Origin: a virus
IMG/VR virus record: IMGVR_UViG_3300025914_000474
Location: 1 to 38,513 of that record
Length of the DNA: 38,513 nucleotides
Reading direction: 5' to 3' (one strand)
The notes under the pieces are model-generated. The model saw only the letters and a program-made list of their open reading frames with translations. It did not search any database and was not told the DNA's origin. Shown piece after piece: positions 24,064 through 32,939 of this stretch. The position numbers were made by a program, and so were the translations under genes. Position 1 is the first letter of the stretch, and every line of letters starts with the position of its first letter.

Positions 24064-24600
24064 GTGAAAGTAAATCAACAAAGAGCTGAGGCAGCTAAAG
24101 CGTGCTTCGAGTTCAATCCAAAATTTGATAAAGTTCATGTTACTGCAGATTGCAAATGCTTTGAGCATCAAAACGATGCTGTAGGCCATGCCAGGACATT
24201 AGCCGATAAAACAATAGATGTTTTTGAGAAAGACGGTGATGATGTTGAATTTGATGAGGATGCTGCAGATGAGGTAAGTGATGAGGCTAAGGATATACCT
24301 GATCATTTAGTAGCCAGTATAAAACGCCAAACAGGTAATCTGGATGCCAAATTTGAAAAGTTTGAATATCCAGCACCTGAGGAGCCTGTTGTGACTGATA
24401 CCCCTGTGATATCTACAGATATCCTGCCAGTTGCCGGATCAGATGCCAATTACGCAGCTGTTGTCAATGAGCCTGCAGGTGATGCTCAGCCAGCTGCTGA
24501 GGGAGCGCCTCATAATTCGCCAATCATGGATACTATTAACCACGTGATTGAGCATGTTTTTAATGCCAATCCAAATCCTGATCAAAACGCACAACAATAA
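24064..24600 (+). CDS. Acidic hypothetical protein, 178 aa
   Basis: Start GTG 24064 (no better ATG in frame). N-terminal ~45 residues contain CxC (DCKCFEHQ), then an extended acidic stretch (DGDDVEFDEDAADEV), and a Pro/Ala-rich C-terminal half. No domain recognised. Its stop overlaps the endolysin start (TAATG). Position between capsid and lysis genes could suit a head decoration or completion protein; not shown by sequence. Confidence 0.6.
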   Translation: MKVNQQRAEAAKACFEFNPKFDKVHVTADCKCFEHQNDAVGHARTLADKTIDVFEKDGDDVEFDEDAADEVSDEAKDIPDHLVASIKRQTGNLDAKFEKFEYPAPEEPVVTDTPVISTDILPVAGSDANYAAVVNEPAGDAQPAAEGAPHNSPIMDTINHVIEHVFNANPNPDQNAQQ

Positions 24601-25160
24601 TGGCCGGGCAAAAGATAACCACTGATCAGATAAAGGCGCTTGCTGCATCTTATGGCATTGAGTACGCCTCGCTTATGGCTGTGATCACGGTGGAAAGCTC
24701 TGGCGTTGGGTTTAATCCTCCGACCGGAAAAATCATAATCCGATTTGAGCCGTCATGGTTCAAACGGTTGAAAACCGACTGGCAAAAGGATACTAAACAC
24801 CTTACCTGGCAAAATACTGGATCAGGCAATCAGGCAGCGCAATGGCTGGCGTTTAACGATGCTTTTGCTGAGTCGCCAAATTGCGCCATGAAATCAACCA
24901 GTATTGGCATGATGCAGGTTATGGGATTCCATTTTGCTGAGTTGGGTTTTGCTACTGTTGGGGCAATGTGGGATTATGCCAAAGTAAGTGAGGCTAACCA
25001 GGTAGAGCTTGGTTTGCGGTTCATTAAGTCGATCCCGGCGCTGTACAAGGCGCTTAAAGCTAAGGACTGGCAAACCTTTGCTTATTACTATAACGGCGAA
25101 AATTATAGAGTAAACAACTATGATAAGCGCCTATTGACAGCTTACAACAAATTCATTTAA
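24600..25160 (+). CDS. N-acetylmuramidase endolysin
   Basis: 186 residues. AVITVESSGVGF (~27-38) has the catalytic Glu typical of the N-acetylmuramidase family (PF11860-like), followed by IIIRFEPSWFKR and TSIGMMQVMGFH. It cleaves glycan strands to lyse the cell at the end of infection. There is no signal peptide, so release should depend on a holin; a holin candidate is at 33096. The spanin-like gene follows 1 base later. Confidence 0.88.
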   Translation: MAGQKITTDQIKALAASYGIEYASLMAVITVESSGVGFNPPTGKIIIRFEPSWFKRLKTDWQKDTKHLTWQNTGSGNQAAQWLAFNDAFAESPNCAMKSTSIGMMQVMGFHFAELGFATVGAMWDYAKVSEANQVELGLRFIKSIPALYKALKAKDWQTFAYYYNGENYRVNNYDKRLLTAYNKFI

Positions 25161-25161
25161 C

Positions 25162-25791
25162 ATGATAAACTTGAAAAAATATTATAAGCATATGCCTAAG
25201 ACGATAATCGCAGCTATGCTCTTAATGGTTTCAGCGCTGATGTTTAACTCCTGCAGTGTAATTAAACCGGAGGTTGACCACACCCAAACAGATTCAACCG
25301 TAACCAGCTTTAAGCAGGTTGATATTAAGCTGCAGGGAGCTAAAGTATTTGCCGGAGTAAATATTGATAGCCTGTATCACGCTGCATTGATGGCCAGGGA
25401 TCAGCGGTCTGAGGATTCGATTGCCCGGCTTAATATGGAGCTGAAATATAAACAGGATTCTATTGCTGCTTTAAAAGCCAACAAACCTGTACCGCCAAAA
25501 CCAATTTACATACAGTCACCGCCACAAAAGCAATTTGTTACAGATCCCGAAACTAAAGCTCAACTCAGTTACTGGATTGATGCTTATGGTAAATTCCAGA
25601 TTTCCTGTGAGAGTAAGGATCAAACCATACACTCTCTGCAGGCTCAGGTAACAAAGCTCACTAAGGACATAACAACTCAAAAATTGCTGGTGGATAAAAC
25701 GCCAACATGGAACTGGATTGCAATGGCGGTGCTGGCAACGCTCCTGGTGATCAGTGTGCTCATTAATTTTTTAAACCGAAAATCCGCATAA
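25162..25791 (+). CDS. Spanin-like lipoprotein with C-terminal membrane helix
   Basis: 209 residues. N-terminal lipoprotein signal (MLLMVSALMFNSC; lipobox Cys at ~30-31) should anchor it to the outer membrane. A long charged helical middle (~70-175) includes Pro-rich KPVPPKPIYIQSPP. A hydrophobic helix (WIAMAVLATLLVISVLINFL) sits near the C-terminus. Outer-membrane lipid plus inner-membrane helix in one chain is the u-spanin plan, fusing the two membranes after endolysin action. ATG 25162 or 25192 may be the start. Next to the endolysin. Confidence 0.75.
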   Translation: MINLKKYYKHMPKTIIAAMLLMVSALMFNSCSVIKPEVDHTQTDSTVTSFKQVDIKLQGAKVFAGVNIDSLYHAALMARDQRSEDSIARLNMELKYKQDSIAALKANKPVPPKPIYIQSPPQKQFVTDPETKAQLSYWIDAYGKFQISCESKDQTIHSLQAQVTKLTKDITTQKLLVDKTPTWNWIAMAVLATLLVISVLINFLNRKSA

Positions 25792-25792
25792 G

Positions 25793-27034
25793 ATGAGGCC
25801 GAACGTAACCATAAACAAATTAAACGGCAAATTAGGCCGTAGAAATCCGAACACGGATGCCGTGTTTGCAATGGTGCTCTCAGCGCCGGAGGTTGCTGGT
25901 GATGGCAACCTAAAAAACGGAGTTTCCTATGCACTGGCCAGCCAAAAGGATGCCATTGCCATTGGTGTAACTGCAGCTTATGATACAGCCAATACCGTAT
26001 TGGTGTATCACCATATTGATAGGTTTTTCACCCGTAACCCTAATGCAACCCTATACTTTTTAACCGCTCCGCAAACTGCAGCATTGGCTGATATGGCTAA
26101 CGTGGCAAATGCCTACGCTAAAAAGCTATTAAGGGATCAGCAGGGCAAAGTTAAATATGTAGGCATAGGCAGAAACCCTGTAGCTGGCTATGAGCCTGTT
26201 TTAGCAAATGGGCTTGATTCTGATGTCGTGGCTGCAGTAGCAAATGCTCAGGCGCTTTATCAAAGCGAATTTAGCCAGTTCCGTTATGCCAGTTTCTTAA
26301 TTGAGGGCCGGAGCTTTAATGGTACGGCTGCAGCTGCAAAAGATCTTAGGACTTTAACAGCGCCAAATGTAAGTGTAACTATTGCTGCAGATCCAGCTAT
26401 CAGCAATTCAAATGCAGCTTTTGCTGGTTATGCTGCCTTAGGTGATGTTTTGGGCTTGATCAGCCTTGCTGCAGTAAGTCAGGATCCTGGAGAGCTTGAT
26501 CCCGCATTTAACCTGCAAAATACCGGCTTAGGCTTATTTACAACTGCAGGCCTGAGCTCAAATCAGGATATCAACTCTTATGTTGATGCAGATCTGGATC
26601 AGCTGAATGACAAAGGGTACATATTCCCTGATGTGATTTCTGGCCTGCCAGGGTTCTACCTCAGCGATTCGCACACCTGCTCTGCCATTGGTAACAATGA
26701 CTATGCCTATATAGAAAACAACCGCACTATTGAAAAGGCTATTTTCTTAGCACGTACCGCCATACTGCCAAAAGTTAAATCGAGGCTTAAAGTAGATCCA
26801 TCAACCGGGCAACTGGAGGATGATGACCGCAAGGCGCTGGAAACTACAGGTAAAAAGGCGCTGGAGAAAATGCAGGATGATGGCGATATCTCAGGCGGTA
26901 TTGATTGCTATGTGGATCCTGAGCAAAATGTTTTGGCAACCTCAAATGTAAACGTTGAGATAGCCTTTACACCGCTGAGCATAGGCAGGCAGATTGTGAT
27001 ATCAATTGGATTCTCAAACCCTTTTAAATCTTAA
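25793..27034 (+). CDS. Tail sheath protein (DUF2586-like)
   Basis: 413 residues. The DUF2586 contractile-sheath pattern includes RNPNTDAVFAMVLSAPEVAG, YHHIDRFFTRNPNATLYFLT, the LIEGRSF strand and YAYIENNRTIEKAIFLARTAILPKVKSRL, with a C-terminal NVEIAFTPLSIGRQIVISIGF strand. Sheaths drive contraction; this makes the phage a myovirus. Tail tube follows. Confidence 0.87.
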   Translation: MRPNVTINKLNGKLGRRNPNTDAVFAMVLSAPEVAGDGNLKNGVSYALASQKDAIAIGVTAAYDTANTVLVYHHIDRFFTRNPNATLYFLTAPQTAALADMANVANAYAKKLLRDQQGKVKYVGIGRNPVAGYEPVLANGLDSDVVAAVANAQALYQSEFSQFRYASFLIEGRSFNGTAAAAKDLRTLTAPNVSVTIAADPAISNSNAAFAGYAALGDVLGLISLAAVSQDPGELDPAFNLQNTGLGLFTTAGLSSNQDINSYVDADLDQLNDKGYIFPDVISGLPGFYLSDSHTCSAIGNNDYAYIENNRTIEKAIFLARTAILPKVKSRLKVDPSTGQLEDDDRKALETTGKKALEKMQDDGDISGGIDCYVDPEQNVLATSNVNVEIAFTPLSIGRQIVISIGFSNPFKS

Positions 27035-27037
27035 AAA

Positions 27038-27469
27038 ATGGCAACTGAAAAAGCAATAAACGGAATGCTATACAGCTGGAGCGACATCAGGGTAAACCTG
27101 TTGGGTAGATCTCTGGTAGGAATATTAGCCATTGATTACAGCGATAGTCAGGATACAAAATCAGTTTATGGCCGTGGTAAAAAACCAATTGGCCGGGTAT
27201 CTGGCAACTATAAAACTGATGGATCAATCACCCTGGAGATGAGCGAAGTTGAGGCCTTAAACCTTTCATTGGCTCCAGGTACTTCAATTTATGATATCCC
27301 TCCATTTGATGTGGTTGTGGTTTACACCAATCCTGAGCAGCTGCTGGTAACGCACGTGCTTAAAGGCTGTGTTTTCACCAAACAAGACAGGAGTAGCAAA
27401 TCCGGTGATGTTAAGGAAATCGAGGTTAAACTACCTCTTTACATCACTGAGATTGATTGGGCTGCATAA
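27038..27469 (+). CDS. Tail tube protein
   Basis: 143 residues, all-beta. SDIRVNLLGRSLVGILAIDYSDSQD, GRVSGNYKTDGSITLEM and a C-terminal EIEVKLPLYITEIDW fit the two-sheet tube fold common to contractile tails. Placed between sheath and tail chaperone, the normal gene order. Confidence 0.83.
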   Translation: MATEKAINGMLYSWSDIRVNLLGRSLVGILAIDYSDSQDTKSVYGRGKKPIGRVSGNYKTDGSITLEMSEVEALNLSLAPGTSIYDIPPFDVVVVYTNPEQLLVTHVLKGCVFTKQDRSSKSGDVKEIEVKLPLYITEIDWAA

Positions 27470-27482
27470 CATTTAGCACATC

Positions 27483-27498
27483 GTTCTTTGAACATATT
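27483..27498 (+). promoter_or_regulatory. boxA-like antitermination sequence
   Basis: GTTCTTTGAACATATT resembles the leader boxA of Bacteroidota rRNA operons and the E. coli boxA core (TCTTTAACA). It lies in the 122-bp gap after the tail tube gene and precedes a hairpin at 27512. A NusB/E-dependent antitermination role for the distal tail genes is possible. Confidence 0.4.
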
Positions 27499-27511
27499 AA
27501 CACAAATCATT

Positions 27512-27540
27512 AGCTCTCCAGTGATGAGCTGGAGGGCTTC
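27512..27540 (+). terminator. Terminator-like stem-loop before the tail chaperone
   Basis: AGCTCTCCAG (27512-27521) pairs with CTGGAGGGCT (27529-27538), 10 bp including one G-U pair. A short TC/T-rich end follows. It would attenuate the tail-chaperone transcript. Confidence 0.6.
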
Positions 27541-27549
27541 TTAAAATCA

Positions 27550-27577
27550 TTTAAACGCTATTTAAACACCATTTACA
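27550..27577. repeat. TTTAAA 11-bp-phased array, copy iv
   Basis: TTTAAA at 27550, TTTAAA at 27561 and TTTACA at 27572, each 11 bp apart, between the hairpin and the tail-chaperone start. Confidence 0.6.
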
Positions 27578-27591
27578 TAAAACTTAAAGCA

Positions 27592-27954
27592 ATGGCAAAC
27601 CCAACAAAAGATCAATCAAAAGAATCAACAAACACCATGTTACCCGGCAATGTATCTCAGGGCACACTTGATGGCTGGAAAGAGCAATTTAAAGAGGTGC
27701 ACATTGTTACCGTAACGGTAAACGAGCATGAAAAGTTAACAGGATACTTTAAAAAACCGGGCCGTGATATCATGGCTAACTGTGTGAATTTGTCGCAGGA
27801 GGGCAAAGTATTTGAGGCCAGAGAGTTTTTAGCTAACAACACCTTTATTGGCGGTGACAAAACGATCCTGTCAAACTTTGATGCAGCTGTGATTACTCAA
27901 ACTAAACTCTGGAGCGCACTAAATTTTTTGAAAGCGGAGGTAGTGAAGTATTAA
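27592..27954 (+). CDS. Tail assembly chaperone (short form)
   Basis: 120 residues, no signal peptide. Follows the tail tube gene and has the size of gpG/gp41-type chaperones that hold the tape measure protein during tail assembly. Near its end sits AAATTTT (27921-27927, read A AAT TTT), a -1 slippery heptamer, and the -1 frame is open beyond the stop. The tape measure gene is not downstream here but in the leftward block. Confidence 0.75.
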   Translation: MANPTKDQSKESTNTMLPGNVSQGTLDGWKEQFKEVHIVTVTVNEHEKLTGYFKKPGRDIMANCVNLSQEGKVFEAREFLANNTFIGGDKTILSNFDAAVITQTKLWSALNFLKAEVVKY

Positions 27955-28154
27955 GTATCTGCAAAACTATCTCATCAAAGCAGGGCAATGATATTCTTTT
28001 TAAAGCTGAGGCATTAATCCAATATCATTTTAAAGTAGATCCTGATAGCCTTTCAGATGAGCAGTTTTCCAAATACTGGCAACGCCTCCGCTTTTCCCTC
28101 GAATTTGAATCAAAGCGATTCTCTTTAAAAGACGGAGAATCATTAAAACTCTAA
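27592..28154 (+). CDS. Tail assembly chaperone, -1 frameshift extension (gpGT-type)
   Basis: After slippage at 27921-27927 ribosomes would read the -1 frame, which is open to TAA 28152-28154. The product is ~187 residues; the 75-residue extension ends …KYWQRLRFSLEFESKRFS… and has good protein character. This extension has no start codon of its own, which explains why it can be missed. The conserved frameshift of tail-assembly genes is a known myo/siphophage trait. Efficiency cannot be judged. Confidence 0.7.
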
Positions 28155-28157
28155 AAC

Positions 28158-28886
28158 ATGGCACAATCTAACAGCTTTAATATACCAGAGCTATTTCAAA
28201 AAGTTTTCGGCATTACAGGTGTTCGGTTTGCCATTCCTGATGCCAAAAACAACATTGCTCAAACAGCAGCATCCACAGGGGTGTTTGCTGTTGGGCAGGT
28301 TGTTAATCAGGAACTGCAACGGCTAATCAACTCAAATCAGGGATCAGATCCCTTTCAGGTTCAAACCCTGCCATTACCAATTAGCAACATAACCAGCGTT
28401 TTAGGTACTCCAATTTATGAGCAGATTACGCTCACAGTGCCCGCCATTGTTACTGCAGGTAAAATATCCAGCCCTGAGAAAACATACACCTTACCAGATT
28501 GGCCATTGTTTGATATAACTGGCCAGCGGAACATTGTTAAAACCCCAATGCAGGGCAAAGATGGAACGGTAAAGGAGTACATATCTGATGATGATTATGC
28601 CATTACAATCAGGGGGTTTTTAATCAATTATGATTCGTGGGATTATCCTGAGCAGCAACTGCAGGAGCTTATGCAAGTAATAAACGCAAAGGTTGCTATT
28701 GGCATAACCTCTCAGGTTTTTAACCTGCTGGATATACACAATATAGTAATTGAACGCTGGAGCTTTCCAGCGGTGGAGGGATATCAGAATATGCAGCCCT
28801 TTGAGTTGGAGTGCACAAGTGATCAGCCAGTAGAGCTGGAGATAAAATCAGTTAAAACCAAAAAAGCAATTACACCAGGACTATGA
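28158..28886 (+). CDS. Tail protein, 242 aa (DUF6046-like)
   Basis: Starts 3 bases after the frameshift extension. Contains SDDDYAITIRGFLINYDSWDYPEQQLQELMQVI and the closing ERWSFPAVEGYQNMQPFELECTSDQ block, matching a Bacteroidota phage tail family (DUF6046-like). It is followed by a LysM-like protein, as in many contractile tails where it lies between tube and hub. Tail-tip or tube-hub adaptor role inferred from context. Confidence 0.65.
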   Translation: MAQSNSFNIPELFQKVFGITGVRFAIPDAKNNIAQTAASTGVFAVGQVVNQELQRLINSNQGSDPFQVQTLPLPISNITSVLGTPIYEQITLTVPAIVTAGKISSPEKTYTLPDWPLFDITGQRNIVKTPMQGKDGTVKEYISDDDYAITIRGFLINYDSWDYPEQQLQELMQVINAKVAIGITSQVFNLLDIHNIVIERWSFPAVEGYQNMQPFELECTSDQPVELEIKSVKTKKAITPGL

Positions 28887-29191
28887 TCAGCGTGAAAGTT
28901 ATAGACAGGCAAAACCTCATAGATCTGGCCGTACAGTATTACGGATCTGCAGCTGCAGTAATAGATCTGTGTATTGATAATGATCTGGAGCTGGATGATG
29001 TTGTGCCTGCTGGCAGCACTATTTTAATACAGGATACCTATCCCGACTCTGCAGATCCGGATTTTGCCGATTACATCAAAGCCAACAACATTCAAGTTGT
29101 GAGCATGAGTGATGATAATCCAGGTACTGCCTTAGGCACCAATGATGATCAGTTTATAATAACCAATGATGTTAATTATATCAGCGCATAA
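28883..29191 (+). CDS. LysM-like tail protein
   Basis: 102 residues. QNLIDLAVQYYGSAAAVIDLCIDNDLELDDVVPAGSTILI is a LysM-like fold (D-L-A…Y-G…N-x-L…G). In contractile tails these proteins link tube end and baseplate hub. It overlaps the preceding gene (ATGA) and its stop overlaps the collagen-like gene start (TAATGG). Confidence 0.75.
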   Translation: MISVKVIDRQNLIDLAVQYYGSAAAVIDLCIDNDLELDDVVPAGSTILIQDTYPDSADPDFADYIKANNIQVVSMSDDNPGTALGTNDDQFIITNDVNYISA

Positions 29192-29880
29192 TGGATTTAA
29201 TTAAAATACACGATTTACCTGAGGGCACTGCCATAGCCGATGGCCATGAGTTGCCAGTTTCCACCGGGCCGAACCCTGGAGATGTAAAGCGCTTTTCGAT
29301 GGCAATTTTAAAAGCCTGGATCATTGATTTTATTACTCCCCTTTTCACCGGGATCACGCAAGGCCCTGCCGGGCCTGCAGGCGCTCCAGGCGCTCAGGGT
29401 ATTCAGGGGCAAAAAGGTGACAAAGGTGATAAGGGAGATAAAGGTGATCAAGGTATTAAGGGCGACACTGGCCCGGCTGGATCTGTTGGCATACAAGGCG
29501 CAAAGGGTGACAAGGGCGATAAAGGCGATCAGGGTGCTCAGGGCGTTCAGGGTTTAAAGGGTGACAAAGGCGATAAGGGAGATAAAGGGGATCAGGGAGA
29601 GCGTGGCGCTGATGGAGGCATCCCGCCTGTAGAAATCCCTTTTGCAGCTGAAACCCCGTTGCCTATAGAATTGACTGATTTTCAAACCACGTATGAGGCA
29701 TTTGGTGCATACCCTGATATTATGGTGATATACACCTCTGGCCCAAATGCCGGAGATGAGATCAAAACGGCAACCATAAACAGAAACCCGGTTGCATCAC
29801 CTACAACGGTTACTATTAATGCAGCTGACTCAGGCTCTGATACCACTGATTTTGACATCATTATAATTATTAAATCTTAA
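29191..29880 (+). CDS. Collagen-like Gly-X-Y repeat fibre protein
   Basis: 229 residues. Residues ~58-143 are about 28 Gly-X-Y triplets (GPAGPAGAPG, GDKGDKGDKG, GERGADGG), which should trimerise into a triple helix. A short head and a ~85-residue C-terminal domain flank it. Phage collagen-like proteins act as fibre stalks. It precedes the large fibre. Tandem DNA repeats make length variation by recombination likely. Confidence 0.85.
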   Translation: MDLIKIHDLPEGTAIADGHELPVSTGPNPGDVKRFSMAILKAWIIDFITPLFTGITQGPAGPAGAPGAQGIQGQKGDKGDKGDKGDQGIKGDTGPAGSVGIQGAKGDKGDKGDQGAQGVQGLKGDKGDKGDKGDQGERGADGGIPPVEIPFAAETPLPIELTDFQTTYEAFGAYPDIMVIYTSGPNAGDEIKTATINRNPVASPTTVTINAADSGSDTTDFDIIIIIKS

Positions 29881-29884
29881 AACC

Positions 29885-31909
29885 ATGTTAAAAATAAAAC
29901 TACTAATCATCTCAATTATGCTGGCAGGCATGGGGAGCTATGCGCAAACCATTACGCCACAATTTAAGCCTGTATCAGGTGGTTTAATGTCGTATTTCTA
30001 CCCTGGCCATGCGCCTACTGGTTTTGATACGCTTTGGAATGCTCAGGCTATCCGTTCTTTTGTATCATCAGCATCTATTAAAGCAACTAATATCGGTGAT
30101 ATTGCCGGGGGCGCACCTCCTCAGTCGGCATCATTTTATATCGATGGATATGGCATATCTAAAACGGCTTTACTTGCTGGTGATATCATAAATCCAGCCT
30201 CTTTGGGATATTCTCAGTTATTGGCTGGTTCTATGGGAGCTACAAACTTTATTAGAAACCCTGATAATAGCACTAAGATTCAAAGCACATTTAGTGTTAG
30301 TAGCGTAGGTGAAGTATGGGGGATTAATATGCAATCAGGCCCTCCATCAAGTACGGTTAATTTTCAAACAGAAATAAGCGGTAAGCAATTGCAGTATTTT
30401 GCTACTGCTGGTGTCGGATCTGTTGATACAAGTGCTGTAAGCTTACAGGTAAATCCACCAAGCGCTACGAGTGATCATGCTACATTTTCTTATAAAATAT
30501 ATTCAGATCGTGCCTCTGGTACTGTTACTGGAGGATTTCAGAATGTAGGTAATAACCTGCAGGATGCTTTCGGGGTCAACTATGCTAAGATGACCGATAT
30601 AGCAGGTATAGTTAGTGCGGGAAGCGGGTTATACGTAGGAGGTGATGGTAAAATAAATATGGGCGGTACTCTTACTGAAAGCTTGTCTATATCAGGGTAT
30701 AATTATGCACATGATGACGGTGGAGATACCTCTAACTACAATCTACAATTAAGAACACGATTTAATCATATAGCGGGTGATTATGTAGTAGGATATACAG
30801 ATGTTAAAGAAGCGGGCATTAATGTGAGTGCAGTTGATGGATGGATAGAGTTATATAATCAGGCACGAACTACTGGCGGGACTTATAGATATACTGATTT
30901 TAAGATGAAACCCCACAGTATAAGAATGTATTTGGTTTCATCTATTCCGGGGGTTCCCTCTCAGAGTTTTGAGATGAAAGCTGATAGTACTAATTCGGGA
31001 GCGTTACACCCCATGGTTTTGCATGATGATTTAGGTTTAGGAATAACGCTTGATCACGATAACAGCACCACTATAACCGGTAATTCATATACTAATAAAA
31101 TATATGTTGATAGGACTGCCATTGCGAAAGCGGATAGTGTAGTTTCGGCTCACGGCGGTGGTGGAGGCGGTAGCGTAACCTCAATTACTCCTGGATATGG
31201 CTTTACCAGCTCAACTCCAATCACCACAGCTGGCACACTAACTGTTGATACAACCAGCTCAGGCGGTCTGTTAAGCAAATCAAGGGCTAATTTAAATTAT
31301 GTTTATCAGTACGGATCTTATGCAAATCCTACATGGTTAACCTCTTTGGCATGGTCAAAAATAACCGGAACGCCTACCACCTTAGCCGGGTACGCTATAA
31401 GTGATGTATACACTAAAACTGCTGGAGATGCCAGGTACTTACAGCTTACAGGTGGATCTTTAACTGGATCGCTTACTATTACATCAGCCACACCTCAGAT
31501 ATCCATATCTGCAAGCGGGGGAGGTACGGCGCAATATTCGTTGAGCGCTGCATCTGGTAACGTAAGGGATGTTTTATTTCAAACCTCAAATGTGGCCCGT
31601 TGGCTTTTCAGAGTTGATGGTACGGCTGAAACTGGATCAAACATTGGTAGCGATTTTAGCATCAATTCGCGAACAGATGCCGGAGCTGCTTTGTCAACGC
31701 CGTTTTTTATAAAGAGAAGCACGGGTAATGTTATTATAGGAGGATCTACTGATGCAGGGTATAAGCTCGATGTACAGGGGGCACTTAGAACAACAGGCTT
31801 ATTTACTATGAGCAGCACAAGTGCCGGATATGCTCATTATAATACAGTAGATCAAACACTAACTATGAATATGGGGCCGGTATTTGGGCCAGTAATATTT
31901 ATAAAATAA
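29885..31909 (+). CDS. Large tail fibre, N-terminal and central part (3' frameshifted)
   Basis: 674 residues as read. It starts with a signal-peptide-like segment (MLKIKLLIISIMLAGMGSYAQ). The middle has GGGGGGSVTSITPGYGFTSS and KTAGDARYLQLTGGSLTGSL, common in fibre shafts, and TGNVIIGGSTDAGYKLDVQG, typical of fibre C-terminal repeats. The last ~25 residues (TMNMGPVFGPVIFIK) look unlike a fibre end. Homologous-looking fibre sequence continues in the -1 frame (31843-32583), so a one-base deletion near 31855-31866 probably truncated the protein. Confidence 0.75.
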   Translation: MLKIKLLIISIMLAGMGSYAQTITPQFKPVSGGLMSYFYPGHAPTGFDTLWNAQAIRSFVSSASIKATNIGDIAGGAPPQSASFYIDGYGISKTALLAGDIINPASLGYSQLLAGSMGATNFIRNPDNSTKIQSTFSVSSVGEVWGINMQSGPPSSTVNFQTEISGKQLQYFATAGVGSVDTSAVSLQVNPPSATSDHATFSYKIYSDRASGTVTGGFQNVGNNLQDAFGVNYAKMTDIAGIVSAGSGLYVGGDGKINMGGTLTESLSISGYNYAHDDGGDTSNYNLQLRTRFNHIAGDYVVGYTDVKEAGINVSAVDGWIELYNQARTTGGTYRYTDFKMKPHSIRMYLVSSIPGVPSQSFEMKADSTNSGALHPMVLHDDLGLGITLDHDNSTTITGNSYTNKIYVDRTAIAKADSVVSAHGGGGGGSVTSITPGYGFTSSTPITTAGTLTVDTTSSGGLLSKSRANLNYVYQYGSYANPTWLTSLAWSKITGTPTTLAGYAISDVYTKTAGDARYLQLTGGSLTGSLTITSATPQISISASGGGTAQYSLSAASGNVRDVLFQTSNVARWLFRVDGTAETGSNIGSDFSINSRTDAGAALSTPFFIKRSTGNVIIGGSTDAGYKLDVQGALRTTGLFTMSSTSAGYAHYNTVDQTLTMNMGPVFGPVIFIK

Positions 31910-32583
31910 TTACAGCAAATGGGGGCACTGGCACTGCTCGTAATATTCAAATTAGTGCAGGTAATAACGGGGGCAGAGTTTTTAGTGTTAATAATAATCA
32001 AGTAGGCGCATTTTCTTTATTAGCTAACATTAGTCAAGCAGGGGGATATAATGCTATTATAAATGGCATAAACTCAAACACCTCCGGTATAGTATCAAAT
32101 TTAGTTGTAGCCCCGACTATTTCCTCTACATCTACAGGTGGGTATAAAGGTTTAGTAATATCCCCTTTTGAGAGTGGCTTTACTGGTAGTGGCGGGGGCT
32201 TACTTATAGATGCAGGTACTAACAGCAATAGTAATTTTAGCGGAACTCATACATCTAAATTTACGGTAGATAATTTGGGTAATATATCTACCATAGGGAA
32301 TATTACATTATCCGCTCCTGGTGGTAGATTAAATATAGCTGAGGGAACAAACGGGAGGATTGGGCAAACGGCTTTGGTAGCCGGAACAAAAACCGTGTCC
32401 GTTTCTGGAGTTACCACATCAACCAGGGCATTTGTGCAATTAGTAACACCATCAGGCACAAATCTAACAACAAGCTATCAAGCAGTTTGCACAGCTGGCA
32501 CATTAACAATACAGGCTAATATAGCAGCTGGCACCATTAATACTGCAGACACTTCAACTGTAAATTATATAATCATAAACTAA
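31843..32583 (+). pseudogene. Tail fibre, C-terminal part in shifted frame
   Basis: Open from 31843 to 32583 in the frame -1 to the fibre, without a start near the junction. Reads NYEYGAGIW…IYKIITANGGTGTARNIQ…GRVFSVNNN, then ISTIGNITLSAPGGRLNIAEG and a final ~70-residue beta domain (TKTVSVSGVTTSTRAFVQLV…INTADTSTVNYIIIN) of the receptor-binding type. A single added base near 31855-31866 would restore a fibre of ~899 residues. I saw no slippery heptamer at the junction, so mutation or a sequencing error is more likely than programmed frameshifting. A weak internal ATG at 32275 exists. Confidence 0.75.
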
Positions 32584-32588
32584 TAAAA

Positions 32589-32939
32589 ATGAAAAAGACA
32601 ATTTTAATGATCGCCCTTTCGCTGGCCACAACATTTGCATTTGCTCAGGCAAAAAAAGATACCGTTAAAAAGGCAGTAGAATACAAAGCAGATCCGGCCA
32701 GAGTGTACGACATTCATTTGCAGTTAACCTCTGATCAGATCTCAATTTTAAGCACTCCAGAGCATGATATCGAAACCAGCAGCAAACTCACTGGAGAGCA
32801 AATCACCGCTATTAAAGACTTTTTAAAAGAAACCCGCAAGGAGATTAACAAGCAGGCTTACACACAAGCGCTGGCCGATTACCAAAAGTTTAAGGCTGAT
32901 ACTGCTAAAAAGATCCCGGCCAAAAAAGGTAAAAAGTAA
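32589..32939 (+). CDS. Small secreted protein, 116 aa
   Basis: MKKTILMIALSLATTFAFAQ is a signal peptide with xAQ cleavage. The mature part is charged (Lys-rich C-terminus, DTAKKIPAKKGKK). No family recognised. Its stop overlaps the start of the lipoprotein at 32939. It directly follows the fibre. Confidence 0.7.
   Translation: MKKTILMIALSLATTFAFAQAKKDTVKKAVEYKADPARVYDIHLQLTSDQISILSTPEHDIETSSKLTGEQITAIKDFLKETRKEINKQAYTQALADYQKFKADTAKKIPAKKGKK

Noticed and set aside
29400-29620. Tandem repeats at 29400-29620 as a non-coding repeat
   Set aside because: They encode Gly-X-Y triplets in frame and are explained by the collagen-like protein.
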